Assembly: GCF_009712225.1 (NCBI RefSeq)
Contig: NZ_WASP01000003.1
Span: forward strand, 62,001-126,000
Source: Desulfovibrio sp.
Lineage (GTDB): Bacteria; Desulfobacterota; Desulfovibrionia; Desulfovibrionales; Desulfovibrionaceae
Length of the DNA: 64,000 nucleotides
Direction: 5' to 3'
Every line of letters starts with the position of its first letter. Within the stretch, counting starts at the first letter, position 1. Positions 1 to 8,259 of the stretch are shown in pieces. The notes under the pieces were generated by a model that made no database searches, was not told the DNA's origin, and worked only from the letters and a program-made list of their open reading frames with translations. The position numbers were made by a program, and so were the translations under genes.

Positions 1-2113
1 GTACATCCAGAATGCCGGAGTTTTTGGCGTCCGAGAGGCTTTGCGTGGCGAGGATTACCGCGCAGTTGGCCTTACGCATGACCTTCAGCCATTCGCGTAT
101 TTTCTCCCTGAATATAGGGTGGCCGAGCATGATCCAGGCTTCATCCAGCACAAGGATGGTCGGCGTTCCGTCCAGTGACGTTTCAATGCGGTGAAAGAGA
201 TAGGTCAGAACCGGAATCAAGTTTTTGTCGCCCAGGCTCATGAGTTCTTCAATCTCAAAGACCATGAACGGTGAAAGCGTCAGATCGTCCGTGTCCGCAT
301 CCAGCAGCCGCCCCATTGCCCCTTGCGCGGTATAGTGCTGGATAGCATCCTTAATCTGGTGTTCCTGAACGATGTGGAAAAAGCTGGTCAGGGAACGCAG
401 ATTGTCAGGCTGTGCCGACAAATCCAGCATGGCCGCGTGAATGGCGTTGCGGTGCGTGGGCATGACCGTGATGTGTTGCAACTCCATGAGGGAAGCGATC
501 CACTCTTCCACCCAGGCCCGTTCCGCTTCGGAATCAATGCGCAGAAGCGGCGCGAATGCCAGACCTCCCGCAAGGCGGTCAGCGTTGCCGAGATTGTAAT
601 GCGTCCCGCCGGAGCCGAGGCAGAGCGGAAACATGCTCATACCCTTGTCAAAGGCAAAAATGCGGGCGTTTGCATAGCAGCGGAATTGTGCGGCCAGTGT
701 TGCCAGCAGTGTGGACTTGCCCGCGCCGGTCGGCCCGAAAATCAAGGTGTGGCCGAGGTCGCCCACATGGATGTTGAACCAGAACGGCGTAGATTTATCC
801 GTTGTCAGCACAGCCAGGGGTCGGGAGTTGGACGGATAAAACGGGCAGGGGCAGACGGGAGAACCCGTCCAGACCGAGGCCAGGGGCAAAAGATCAGCCA
901 GGTTCAGCGTATTGACCATAGGCCGCCGCAGATTGGCGTAGCCGTTGCCCGGATGCGTTCCAAGCCATGCTTCCAGGGCGTTGATAGTTTCAACCCGGCA
1001 GCCGAAGCCAAGCGTCTGGATGTTCCGGCGCAGTTCCCGCGCCCAATCTTGGAGCTGCTCCTGATTTTCGTGCATCAACACAATGCAGGAAGTCAGGTAG
1101 CCAGCCCCAACATAGCCGCCCTGCACTTCGGTCAGGGCGTTTTCCGCGTCTTCGGCCATGAGCAGCGCGTCACGATTGGCGCGGGCGTTGGGGTTGTTAA
1201 AAAACTGGTCAAGAAAGCGATACACTTGTTGCCGCCACCCCTTACGGTAGGAGTCTATTTCCTTGGTGGCATCGTACTGGTCAAGGCAGATAAAGCGGGT
1301 GGAAAAGCGGTACTCCAGCGGAAGCGATTCCAAATCCGCGAACATGGCCGGGAAGGATTCTTGTGGCAGCCCGTCAATGGAAAGCAGCGCAAGGTGTTTT
1401 CCGCCAAGCCGGGGAATGACGCCACCGACCAGATCATTGCTGGCAAGAAGGTGATCCAGATACATGGCCCTTTCCGGTACGCGCAGCGGGTGCAGATCTC
1501 CGGAAACGCATTGCTGGATATGGGATAAAAGGTCAGATTGCGTCCAGGCTTCGCCATCATCGCCATACGCTTCATATTCCGAGAGCCGCTGCATGTGCAG
1601 AACGGAAGACAAAGCGTCTTCCAGTTCTTCCAAGGTGTTTTGGAACTGGCCCAGTGCTTTTTCCAGAATCGGAGAAGAAATACCACCCGCCTGAACCTTT
1701 CCGACTAGTTTCGCAGTTTCAAAATTCGGCCTGTAGGTGACGGAAAAAATGGTGCTGGTGCTGAAACAGCGGTTTCCACTGAAAAAGGCCCGGCGTTCAT
1801 CGTCAATGAGCTGCGTCACCGGATCGGGGAAATGCCCTTTCTCCGGCGCGGGGTAGGCCCGATGGCTGCTGCGAATGGAATCCACATGCAGCATCCAGCC
1901 CGTCCCGAGCAACCGAATCGCGTTGTTGAACTGTGCGGACACGAAGGCCAGTTCATCAGGCGTGGAGCTACCCGTGTCCTGTCCCCGGATTTCCCAGCTA
2001 GCCAGAAACGAGCCGTCTTTATTGAGGATGACGCCCGGTGCGATCAGAGCGGCATAAGGGAGCAAATCCGGCAAGCCTTTGGCTTTAGAGCGGTAATCTA
2101 TGAGTTTCAGCAT
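1..2113 (-). CDS. trbE: TrbE/VirB4-type conjugation ATPase, C-terminus cut by window edge
   Basis: The frame is open from the ATG at 2113 to the window edge (about 704 residues), so the C-terminus is missing. The protein starts MLKLIDYRSKAKGLPDLLPY, as VirB4/TrbE ATPases do. A Walker A motif (GPTGAGKS) lies near residue 463, and a Walker B-like LVLDEAWIM lies near the window edge. VirB4 ATPases power assembly of the mating-pair type IV secretion channel at the inner membrane. The start overlaps the end of trbD by 7 nt, which supports one trb transcript. A long opposite-strand ORF over this gene is only its shadow. Family is certain; the TrbE name rests on gene order B-C-D-E. Confidence 0.93.
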   Translation of the reverse strand, partial: MLKLIDYRSKAKGLPDLLPYAALIAPGVILNKDGSFLASWEIRGQDTGSSTPDELAFVSAQFNNAIRLLGTGWMLHVDSIRSSHRAYPAPEKGHFPDPVTQLIDDERRAFFSGNRCFSTSTIFSVTYRPNFETAKLVGKVQAGGISSPILEKALGQFQNTLEELEDALSSVLHMQRLSEYEAYGDDGEAWTQSDLLSHIQQCVSGDLHPLRVPERAMYLDHLLASNDLVGGVIPRLGGKHLALLSIDGLPQESFPAMFADLESLPLEYRFSTRFICLDQYDATKEIDSYRKGWRQQVYRFLDQFFNNPNARANRDALLMAEDAENALTEVQGGYVGAGYLTSCIVLMHENQEQLQDWARELRRNIQTLGFGCRVETINALEAWLGTHPGNGYANLRRPMVNTLNLADLLPLASVWTGSPVCPCPFYPSNSRPLAVLTTDKSTPFWFNIHVGDLGHTLIFGPTGAGKSTLLATLAAQFRCYANARIFAFDKGMSMFPLCLGSGGTHYNLGNADRLAGGLAFAPLLRIDSEAERAWVEEWIASLMELQHITVMPTHRNAIHAAMLDLSAQPDNLRSLTSFFHIVQEHQIKDAIQHYTAQGAMGRLLDADTDDLTLSPFMVFEIEELMSLGDKNLIPVLTYLFHRIETSLDGTPTILVLDEAWIMLGHPIFREKIREWLKVMRKANCAVILATQSLSDAKNSGILDV

Positions 2114-2403
2114 GTGAAACCCCCTACAGCCCGCCAGCGACTTGCCTTTGCCGGGTAAAACTCCTGTTGCTTGATATGCCGTAGCCAAACCCGGCTCATA
2201 ATCGGATCAGCCTTTGCCATGCGCCGGAGCACAAACACGGCAACAATCCAGAAAACGACTGCGGAAACTATGGAAACAGCCGTCAGACCGCCCACGCCCA
2301 CCAGCAGCGCGATAAGGGCACTGGTCATCACCAGTTCCCTTTCCGCGCCGAGGATATGGGCGTGACGGTGCAAGGATTGATGGATAGGAAGCGGCCTGCT
2401 CAT
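2107..2403 (-). CDS. trbD: TrbD/VirB3-like conjugation membrane protein
   Basis: This 98-residue protein has one hydrophobic segment or a hairpin (LIALLVGVGGLTAVSIVSAV and on) about 30 residues from the N-terminus, followed by a basic tail. That is the VirB3/TrbD pattern: a small inner-membrane component that works with the VirB4 ATPase. It lies between trbC and trbE and overlaps both by a few bases, the normal trbC-D-E order. Sequence identity alone is weak; position decides the call. Confidence 0.82.
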   Translation of the reverse strand: MSRPLPIHQSLHRHAHILGAERELVMTSALIALLVGVGGLTAVSIVSAVVFWIVAVFVLRRMAKADPIMSRVWLRHIKQQEFYPAKASRWRAVGGFTC

Positions 2404-2744
2404 ATGACCGCCCCGGAGAAAGAGAAGACACTGTTAACGATGCTGGCAGCAAACGCGATGAAAGAAATGCCAAAAACCACGGATAAAAGCAGCTTGAAAC
2501 CGCCGCTGATGTCGTCCTTGTTCATGATAAAAATGACGCCGCATAGGGCCATAGCTACAATGGAAATCCATTTACCCGCAGGCCCGGTAATGGTGTTTAC
2601 CACCCGTTCCAGAGGGCTGGAAAATTCCGTGATGCCGCCCGATGCCAGCGCCAGTTCAGGGCAGGCCAGCAGGCAGAGGGCCAAAAGGCCGAAGAGGGAA
2701 GGGAAAAGAGACGGTTTACGACCGGAAGTCTGAAGGCTGTGCAT
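2400..2744 (-). CDS. trbC: TrbC/VirB2-like conjugative pilin
   Basis: The 114-residue product has a long N-terminal signal region (SLFGLLALCLLACPELALA), then a short mature chain with two hydrophobic segments (ISIVAMALCGVIFIM and LLLSVVFGISFIAFAASIV). This is the VirB2/TrbC prepilin layout. The ATG at 2744 is chosen because GGAG stands ten bases upstream; the open frame continues to 2867, but that part lies inside the com-like gene. It is likely the subunit of the mating pilus. The end overlaps trbD by 4 nt. Confidence 0.85.
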   Translation of the reverse strand: MHSLQTSGRKPSLFPSLFGLLALCLLACPELALASGGITEFSSPLERVVNTITGPAGKWISIVAMALCGVIFIMNKDDISGGFKLLLSVVFGISFIAFAASIVNSVFSFSGAVI

Positions 2745-2943
2745 GACGATCTCCATTGTGGAGGCCGTCATTTCCCGATTGGGGCGGCGCGAGGTTGGGG
2801 CGTACAGCCCGCAAGACGATTCTGCTTTTACAGCGAGGGCAGAAAAGCTCGATTTCTCCAGCTTCAATGCAGCCCTTTGCCAGAAGTTTTTTGCACTTAC
2901 CGCAGCGAAAAGTGCCGGGGCCGTGCGTCTGTTCAGTGCTCAT
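2716..2943 (-). CDS. Com-like small zinc-finger regulator inside the trb operon
   Basis: This 75-residue protein has two CxxC pairs (CGKC near residue 14 and CPRC near residue 35) in the pattern CxxCxKLLxKG...IExxCPRCKxxI, which resembles Mu-phage Com. Com is a zinc-binding RNA-binding translational activator of mom. Here the gene sits between trbB and trbC, sharing an ATGA with trbB and overlapping the pilin gene start by 29 nt. RNA binding or control of pilin translation would be a guess from family and position. It may also be a passenger cargo gene. Confidence 0.72.
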   Translation of the reverse strand: MSTEQTHGPGTFRCGKCKKLLAKGCIEAGEIELFCPRCKSRIVLRAVRPNLAPPQSGNDGLHNGDRHAQPSDFRS

Positions 2944-3926
2944 GCGCCATGTTCCGCCTTTACGTTGTACAAATACTCTGTGTGATAGGTGTCCGTTTTC
3001 GGGTCAAAGCCGTCCACACGCAGGATGTTGGCTATTTGCCGCCGATTGTCCGGGGTCTTTTCCATGAAGACCACCAGATCAACCGCCCGGCCTATCAACT
3101 TCTGCTTGGGGCCAAGGCCCGCTTCCTCAACCAGTTCTTCCAGCCGGGGAAGGGCTTCTTCCGCGCTGTCCGCGTGAAACGTGCCCACCCCGCCCGGATG
3201 CCCCGTATTCCACAGTTTCAGGAGTTCCAGGGCGGCGGCGTCCCGCACTTCACCTATGAGTATGCGTTTGGGAGCGTAGCGCATACTGACTTTCGCCAGC
3301 TTCCGCATATTAACGTCGGCAATGACCGAAGTACGGAAAAACACGGCGTTGGGGCTTTTGGATTGCAGTTCCGCCGTATCCTCTATGATGATCAGGCGGT
3401 GTGACGGCGTGAGCGTGGAAACTGCGTCAATGACCGCATTGACGAAGGTGGTCTTTCCGCTGGAGGTTCCCCCCACCACCACGATATTCCAGCGCCGGAG
3501 CACGGCGTCATGGATGATTTCAATCACCCGCGCCGTGATGGAGCCGGAGTCCAGGTATTCCTGGAGCGTAAACACGCGGCTGGCCTTTTTGCGCAGCGAG
3601 AATGAAGGCCCAGGCCCGACAATGGGCGGAAACGTCCCTTCAAAGCGGGAACCGTCCAGCGGAAATTCGCCTTCCACTATGGGACTCTTTTCATTGACCG
3701 TCAGATTGAGGCCACTTGCCACCTGAGAAAGAATCAACCGACTTTGAGCAGGCGGAACCGTGCCGACACATTCATGGTCTTGCCCGTACTTTTCAATCCA
3801 GAGTGTACCGTCAGGGTTGAGCATGATTTCTATGACTTCCGGGTCTTCCAGCGCGTTCATAAACACAGGCCCGCAGGAATGGCGCAGCCCGGCCAGCAGC
3901 CGGGGATCATCACAAGCCCGTAGCAT
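2940..3926 (-). CDS. trbB: TrbB/VirB11-type secretion ATPase
   Basis: The 328-residue protein has a Walker A motif (GGTSSGKTTF, near residue 153) and a Walker B/Asp-box region with ILIGEVRD near residue 221, followed by HPGGVGTFHADSAEEAL. These are hallmarks of VirB11-family hexameric traffic ATPases. It acts at the cytoplasmic face of the conjugation channel, switching between pilus assembly and DNA transfer. The start codon overlaps the traM-like stop (TGATG), and its stop shares ATGA with the com-like gene, so translation is probably coupled. Confidence 0.94.
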   Translation of the reverse strand: MLRACDDPRLLAGLRHSCGPVFMNALEDPEVIEIMLNPDGTLWIEKYGQDHECVGTVPPAQSRLILSQVASGLNLTVNEKSPIVEGEFPLDGSRFEGTFPPIVGPGPSFSLRKKASRVFTLQEYLDSGSITARVIEIIHDAVLRRWNIVVVGGTSSGKTTFVNAVIDAVSTLTPSHRLIIIEDTAELQSKSPNAVFFRTSVIADVNMRKLAKVSMRYAPKRILIGEVRDAAALELLKLWNTGHPGGVGTFHADSAEEALPRLEELVEEAGLGPKQKLIGRAVDLVVFMEKTPDNRRQIANILRVDGFDPKTDTYHTEYLYNVKAEHGA

Positions 3927-4369
3927 CAGCGCACCGCCTTCAAAATGAACACAGCCACATTCAACAGCGCGGACAGGCCCACAACCACGGCAGCAAGGGT
4001 CACATTGCTCTTGAAGGTTGCAAGCCGGGCCGCATGGTCGTCAAAAACCTTGCGGATGCCTTCAACAGAAGCCGAGGACAGGCTTGTGGAAAGCTGGTTC
4101 ACCACCGTTTGCACACCGGCAACATAGGCGTCCGTTTTTTCGGCCATGAGCCGGGTCAGCCCCTTTTCGTGCCGGGCCTGGAGCTTGTCCACTTCCGTCA
4201 GATAGGCGTTGAGTATTGTAGCGATCATCAGCGTGGCGTCATCTTTCGGCAGCATCACGTCATGGGCCTTGGACACCACGGAACGGATTTGTTCCAGGGT
4301 AAGGCCCACTCCCGGCGCGTTGCCCAATTCCGCTTCAAGAGGCGTAGGAGCGTCAGCTTCTTGTGACAT
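3926..4369 (-). CDS. TraM-like transfer-region protein with C-terminal membrane anchor
   Basis: The 147-residue product has a soluble helical body, heptad-like around residues 50-110, and one hydrophobic segment near the end (VTLAAVVVGLSALLNVAVFIL). The start at 4369 follows GAGGGGGG. In IncP plasmids traK-traL-traM lie in this order, and the neighbours here are a TraK-like and a TraL-like gene, so position suggests TraM. The sequence shows only a tail-anchored helical protein; its function is not visible. Confidence 0.6.
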   Translation of the reverse strand: MSQEADAPTPLEAELGNAPGVGLTLEQIRSVVSKAHDVMLPKDDATLMIATILNAYLTEVDKLQARHEKGLTRLMAEKTDAYVAGVQTVVNQLSTSLSSASVEGIRKVFDDHAARLATFKSNVTLAAVVVGLSALLNVAVFILKAVR

Positions 4370-4377
4370 AGCCCCCC

Positions 4378-5103
4378 TCACGCGATAGCCGCGTTATTCA
4401 CGGCTTCCACCAATTCGTTCCGGTAGCGTTGCAGGCGGGAGCGCACCACTATGGACTGGCCGGAATTGATAGCAGTCTCAAAGCTCTGGCGCTTGGCGAA
4501 CAGAGTTTCCAGGTCTTTGCCGATGGTGGCCTTGTTGCCTTGAGGGATGGTGATTATGGCGTGGAATTGCCCAGCGAACTCCTGATAGACCTTAAATTCC
4601 TCAAAGGGGCGGCCATCCATGACGATTTCCCCGAAATAGGGATTCAGCCAGACCACAATGGGCGTTGTCGGAAAGCCGAGGGCCAGGGAACGCAGGCCGA
4701 GAACCGTATCTCCAATGGCCTGCCCGCCCGTGATGACCGAATGAAAAAATACGGCGTGTCCGCCTTCTTCCAACATGCCGATAATGCTGTTTTCTTTGAT
4801 ATAGCCGTTGAGAGCCAGGAAAGAGGACGCGCCGTTGTCCACAATGACGTGGGTTTCCGGCTTTTGCTCCATGATCGTGTCGATCAGCGTATCGAACTGG
4901 CGAGGGTCAATGTCACCGTTTTTCAAAATATCAAGGCACGTCACCTCAAATTCCTTGAATCCGGCCAGTGTCGCGTTCACCGGGTCGGTATCGAAGGCAG
5001 CGACCTTTTTACCGAGCAGGCGCAACACCTGATACAAAATCGACGCAATCATGGATTTGCCCACGCCGCCCTTGCCCTGCTGGATGAAATGCACTGTTGC
5101 CAT
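4378..5103 (-). CDS. traL: TraL-like P-loop ATPase of the transfer region (ParA/MinD superfamily)
   Basis: The 241-residue protein opens with a deviant Walker A motif (QQGKGGVGKS, residues 8-17), as in ParA/MinD ATPases, followed by AAFDTDPVNATLAGF. Its length and the lack of a DNA-binding N-terminal domain fit TraL of IncP-type transfer regions rather than a partition ParA. It lies between a TraK-like and a TraM-like gene with gaps of 8 and 19 nt. A role near the relaxosome or channel is inferred from gene order. Confidence 0.72.
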   Translation of the reverse strand: MATVHFIQQGKGGVGKSMIASILYQVLRLLGKKVAAFDTDPVNATLAGFKEFEVTCLDILKNGDIDPRQFDTLIDTIMEQKPETHVIVDNGASSFLALNGYIKENSIIGMLEEGGHAVFFHSVITGGQAIGDTVLGLRSLALGFPTTPIVVWLNPYFGEIVMDGRPFEEFKVYQEFAGQFHAIITIPQGNKATIGKDLETLFAKRQSFETAINSGQSIVVRSRLQRYRNELVEAVNNAAIA

Positions 5104-5122
5104 CGCATAGACTCCTATGGGG

Positions 5123-5461
5123 TTAAATGCCGTCTTCCAGGCTCATTTTGCGCGGGTCGGGAAACGGCTCTTTGACGGCATTGACGATCCGGGGGCCGGT
5201 CGGAAGCGTTTTTGACGCTGACGGTTCTGCGGCATTGGCTGATCCTTGATCTTTAGGGACGCTTGGAGCACCAGTCTGAATTTTTTTCTGCATGATCTGG
5301 CAAAACGTGACATAGGCCATAGAAATGTGCTTTTTTCCTGTCAGCCGTTCATGGATCAGCTTTTTGGAATAGCCTTGAGCCAGAAGCAATTTTATCTCTT
5401 CCAACTGCGCCAGAAATTGCACATAGGCCATTGAGCGCCGCAAGGGCTCATTCTTGGGCAT
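5123..5461 (-). CDS. traK: TraK-like oriT-region protein
   Basis: The 112-residue protein has an N-terminal helical segment (MAYVQFLAQLEEIKLLLAQG) and a helix-turn-helix-like stretch (YSKKLIHERLTGKKHISMAYVTFCQIM), then a disordered Ser/Pro tail. IncP TraK binds oriT DNA and is followed by traL and traM, exactly the order here. The start at 5461 is uncertain; another ATG lies ten codons further in. It overlaps the end of the upstream small HTH gene by 14 nt. If it is TraK, oriT should lie just upstream, near 5655-5776. Confidence 0.58.
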   Translation of the reverse strand: MPKNEPLRRSMAYVQFLAQLEEIKLLLAQGYSKKLIHERLTGKKHISMAYVTFCQIMQKKIQTGAPSVPKDQGSANAAEPSASKTLPTGPRIVNAVKEPFPDPRKMSLEDGI

Positions 5462-5654
5462 GGCCCGACTCGCAGCCGCGTTGAATTTCCCGCAATTTTG
5501 TGTCCAACAACACCTCAATGCGTGAGGGGAGTTCTTCCCCTCTTTCGATTTTTCGCCGTATTTTCCTGTAGTGTCTTGATGTGTATCCAAGTATTTCAGC
5601 TACTTTTTCATGCGAGCCAAACTGAATAAAAAGCGAATTGACCGCGTCACACAT
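5448..5654 (-). CDS. Small helix-turn-helix DNA-binding protein
   Basis: This 68-residue product has a compact HTH core (SHEKVAEILGYTSRHYRKIR, residues 14-33), like Cro/repressor-type folds, and a basic C-terminal helix. It is the first gene of the leftward tra-trb set. It faces another HTH gene across a 122-bp region with two small palindromes, the classic arrangement of a genetic switch. It probably controls transfer genes, and possibly its divergent neighbour. The partner operators have not been tested. Confidence 0.6.
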   Translation of the reverse strand: MCDAVNSLFIQFGSHEKVAEILGYTSRHYRKIRRKIERGEELPSRIEVLLDTKLREIQRGCESGHAQE

Positions 5655-5776
5655 AGGATTTCTCCTAATTTTTATAACAAGAATTTCTTTTGCAATATAC
5701 CTTTATTTTCTTGTAGACAAGGTCAAAAAATCCGGGTAGAAAAAACACGCACTATTGCAATTTTTAAGGAGCTGCC
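5655..5776. promoter_or_regulatory. Divergent control region, candidate oriT/operators
   Basis: This AT-rich 122-bp gap separates leftward and rightward small HTH genes. It holds two palindromes, AAGAATTTCTT at 5679-5689 and CTTGTAGACAAG at 5710-5721. A related perfect palindrome recurs at 6328-6342. Operators for one of the flanking regulators are likely. By analogy with IncP, oriT would also lie beside traK, but no IncP nick consensus is recognisable. Confidence 0.45.
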
Positions 5777-6067
5777 ATGAATGGCGATCATTTTTCCCAG
5801 AAGGTAGAGCGAGCATTTGTAGAGATTGTCATCGAGAGAGCCGAAAGAAAGGGCTTCAAGAAGGGCGAGTTTGCGGCGCAAATTTGGCCGGAAATGTCAC
5901 CAAAGGCAGCGGCTTCGCGGTGGACTTCCATACGACTCAAGGCGTCCAATACCGGGAAGCCTCAATCGGTATCGATTGCGGATGCTCAGCGCATGGCAGC
6001 AGTAATAGGAAAAGAGTTAAGCTACTTGTTGGCGATTGCGGCAGAGCGGGCCAGCGGACAGAAGTGA
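5777..6067 (+). CDS. XRE/Cro-like regulator of the element
   Basis: The 96-residue product begins after an AAGGAG ribosome-binding site. Residues 25-85 look like a lambda-repressor-type fold (KGEFAAQIWPEMSPKAAASRW, then SIADAQRMAAVIGKELSYLLA). The conserved order helix-turn-helix then 'ISLADAQRLA' helix is common in phage/ICE regulators. It is transcribed away from the tra genes. A role in deciding excision or transfer is inferred from position. Confidence 0.6.
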   Translation: MNGDHFSQKVERAFVEIVIERAERKGFKKGEFAAQIWPEMSPKAAASRWTSIRLKASNTGKPQSVSIADAQRMAAVIGKELSYLLAIAAERASGQK

Positions 6068-6092
6068 ATATGCTGACAAAAGGAGTTGGGTC

Positions 6093-6305
6093 ATGACACG
6101 GCAGCAGACGGAAAAAATGAAGGCATACGAGGAAAAGGCGAAAGAATTGGTATCCCTGACCCTCAACGTATGTGAGGAGAGATTGACGCAGCCTGTGGAG
6201 CCTACCACGCTCCAGGGGGATGCTTTGGCGTCCGCCGCAATGAGTGTTCGGGAGTCCGTGAATACGTTTATTGCCGTTTCTCGGCTTTCCGTCGAGGAAA
6301 AGTAG
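6093..6305 (+). CDS. Small hypothetical protein of the element
   Basis: This 70-residue acidic, probably all-helical protein starts at an ATG with GGAG eleven bases upstream. I do not recognise a family. It is 25 bp downstream of the XRE-like gene and probably shares its transcript. No membrane segment or cysteine pair is seen. Confidence 0.5.
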   Translation: MTRQQTEKMKAYEEKAKELVSLTLNVCEERLTQPVEPTTLQGDALASAAMSVRESVNTFIAVSRLSVEEK

Positions 6306-6327
6306 GTATATTTTTTTGGTCTACTTC

Positions 6328-6342
6328 ACAAGAAATTCTTGT
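6328..6342. promoter_or_regulatory. Perfect palindrome ACAAGAA-A-TTCTTGT, candidate operator
   Basis: This 15-bp odd-centred palindrome lies between the small gene ending at 6305 and the excisionase-like gene at 6437. The half-site resembles those at 5679-5689 and 5710-5721. It is likely bound by one of the element's small HTH proteins to control the downstream gene. Confidence 0.45.
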
Positions 6343-6436
6343 AAAATAAACCATGTTTTCATGACGTAAAATCTGCCACTGTTGCGCTATCAAACACCGG
6401 CGGAGCCTTTACCGCCTGCTCGTCTGGAGGAATCAA

Positions 6437-6826
6437 ATGCAGCCTGAAGATTTTTTCCCCTCCCATGGGGACGAATTGGAAAAATATTTGACTGTAGAGC
6501 AGATGAAAGCCCGTATTCAAGCCGAACTCAACGGGAAATTGAGCACCGTCCTAGCCCGCATGGACTCTATGCAGGAAACCTTTGAACGGACGCTCGGACC
6601 GCTGGCAGCTTCCGTGCAGGAAATTGAGGAAATAAAGCGAAAGGTCAATCTCACGCCCGAAGAGGTTGAAAGGGTCTATAGCCTGAACGCTGCGACCTTG
6701 GCTAACAAAAGAGCCAAGGCCGCAGGGCCGCGCTACATCAAGGACGGGGGCAAGATTCTATATCCTCAGAAGGATCTGCAAAAATATCTCAACGAGCGCG
6801 AGATATTGACCCGTGATGACGATTAA
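6437..6826 (+). CDS. Helix-turn-helix protein next to the integrase, possible excisionase/adaptor
   Basis: The 129-residue product begins after GGAGG. Residues 18-65 form a probable coiled coil (KARIQAELNGKLSTVLARMD and on). Residues 75-122 carry a winged-helix signature (LTPEEVERVYSLNAATLANK, then RYIKDGGKILYPQKDLQKYL), as in MerR/excisionase-type domains. Its end overlaps the integrase end by 4 nt in convergent orientation. An excisionase role fits position and fold, but the coiled coil is unusual for Xis. Confidence 0.6.
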   Translation: MQPEDFFPSHGDELEKYLTVEQMKARIQAELNGKLSTVLARMDSMQETFERTLGPLAASVQEIEEIKRKVNLTPEEVERVYSLNAATLANKRAKAAGPRYIKDGGKILYPQKDLQKYLNEREILTRDDD

Positions 6827-8259
6827 CCGGCTTGGTCGACCCAATCCAGAACCGATTGCGGAACTTGCTCAATCCCTTTCTCTTTAATGAGGTGAGTCAG
6901 AATGGCGTTCAACTGTTCTATTGTGGAGTCAGCATCCTTGCTTATCAGGTTTTGCGATTCGGTAATCGGGCACAGGTGGGCATAGCGTTCCGTCATGGTA
7001 GTGGTCTTATGGCCGACAAGGCGGGCGATCTTGAACAAGGGAGTGCCCTTGATGGCCTCCCAGGAACAATAGGTATGCCGCAGCGTATGGAAAACCACCT
7101 TATCGAGCGGGTCAATCCCGGCAGGATTGAGGCCGCATTCGCTGGCGGAGCGGTCAAACGTCTTATTAGTGCTGGAACCTACCGGGATTCCACCCCGGCC
7201 AGTGAATATCAAATCGGAAGAGCATTTACTTACCCATTCTTCAAACACCGGCCTGACAGCCTCCGTAATCCGGTAAGTGCGATACTTCGCGCTGTTCCTT
7301 CTCCGATAGATGATAACCCCACGCTCCATATCAACGCACTCCAGATGCAAATACTTCACATCCGTTGGGAAAAGGCCCGTTTCCTGGGATACGAAATTGA
7401 TAGTGTCCTGAGCAACTTGCCCACTGGTGAAGATGATAATTCTTTTCCGCCGCTCCAGGGCTTCCGTAAAGGCGTTCCAGGCTGCATCGTTCAAGGTAAT
7501 GCTGCGCCGTCCGGTTTTGCCCCGGATCTGCCAGACCCGCGTTTCAGGTTGCAGGTCATGGATCTTCGTCCCGGTGACTTCGCTCAACCGAGCGCCAGTA
7601 TTCAGAGAGATAGTGGAGATCAAAAACCATTTACGGCTGTGCCGGTTGATGGTTTCCAAAAGCAGATCCGCTTCACTTCTGGACAGAAACCTAGTGCGGG
7701 CGTTGTCCACCTTGGGCATATCCACTTGTTGAAAGGGGCTCTCCCCCTTGAACAGCCCCCATTTCTTGAGTTTGTTGATCACGTTCCGCATGTCGCCCAG
7801 GATGAGGCGCACGGAGGCCGGAGCAAGCCCCTTTTTGAGCAGAAAAAGTTTGTAATCCTCCAGTTCCAGAGGAGTGATTTTGTCCACGGGTTTGTTAGCG
7901 AACAGCGGAGCCGTATGAACGCGGTATCTAAGCGCAATGTCATACCCGCCATTTTTCAGGTTCGGGAACCATTTCTCCTTAAATACTTCATAGCCTTGGC
8001 CGAAGGTGATCCCGTTGCTCTTCTTGGTTCGCTTTGGCGTTTCGCCGTTTCGTGCGGCAACCATGAATTCGCTGCGCTTATCCGCCGCATACTGCGCGGT
8101 AACTTTTTCGCTGCGCCATCCGACCTTGTGCCAGCGGAATTTTTTGTCCTCATCTCGGTAACTATAATAAAAGCATTCGTCAGGCTTGCCGTCGAAGCGT
8201 TTTGTATCGCTAACATATCGATATACCCCGACAAACTTGGTCTTAATCATGCCTTTCAT
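6823..8259 (-). CDS. int: Tyrosine recombinase (integrase) of the element
   Basis: The 478-residue protein has a core-binding/SAM-like domain near residues 80-170 and a tyrosine recombinase catalytic domain. Visible catalytic residues are Arg224 (NTGARLSEVTG), the HxxR pair His391/Arg394 (HTLRHTY), His near 417 (LVGHKTTTM) and the nucleophile Tyr426 (ERYAHL). The ATG at 8259 follows GGGAG. It lies about 180 bp from a truncated tRNA-Thr, its likely attachment site. Inverted TTTCTAGCT repeats overlap its start region and may be arm sites or an autoregulatory operator. Confidence 0.95.
   Translation of the reverse strand: MKGMIKTKFVGVYRYVSDTKRFDGKPDECFYYSYRDEDKKFRWHKVGWRSEKVTAQYAADKRSEFMVAARNGETPKRTKKSNGITFGQGYEVFKEKWFPNLKNGGYDIALRYRVHTAPLFANKPVDKITPLELEDYKLFLLKKGLAPASVRLILGDMRNVINKLKKWGLFKGESPFQQVDMPKVDNARTRFLSRSEADLLLETINRHSRKWFLISTISLNTGARLSEVTGTKIHDLQPETRVWQIRGKTGRRSITLNDAAWNAFTEALERRKRIIIFTSGQVAQDTINFVSQETGLFPTDVKYLHLECVDMERGVIIYRRRNSAKYRTYRITEAVRPVFEEWVSKCSSDLIFTGRGGIPVGSSTNKTFDRSASECGLNPAGIDPLDKVVFHTLRHTYCSWEAIKGTPLFKIARLVGHKTTTMTERYAHLCPITESQNLISKDADSTIEQLNAILTHLIKEKGIEQVPQSVLDWVDQAG

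Noticed and set aside
323-1528. 401-codon plus-strand ORF
   Set aside because: It is the antisense shadow of trbE, which has a VirB4-like protein with a Walker A motif on the minus strand.
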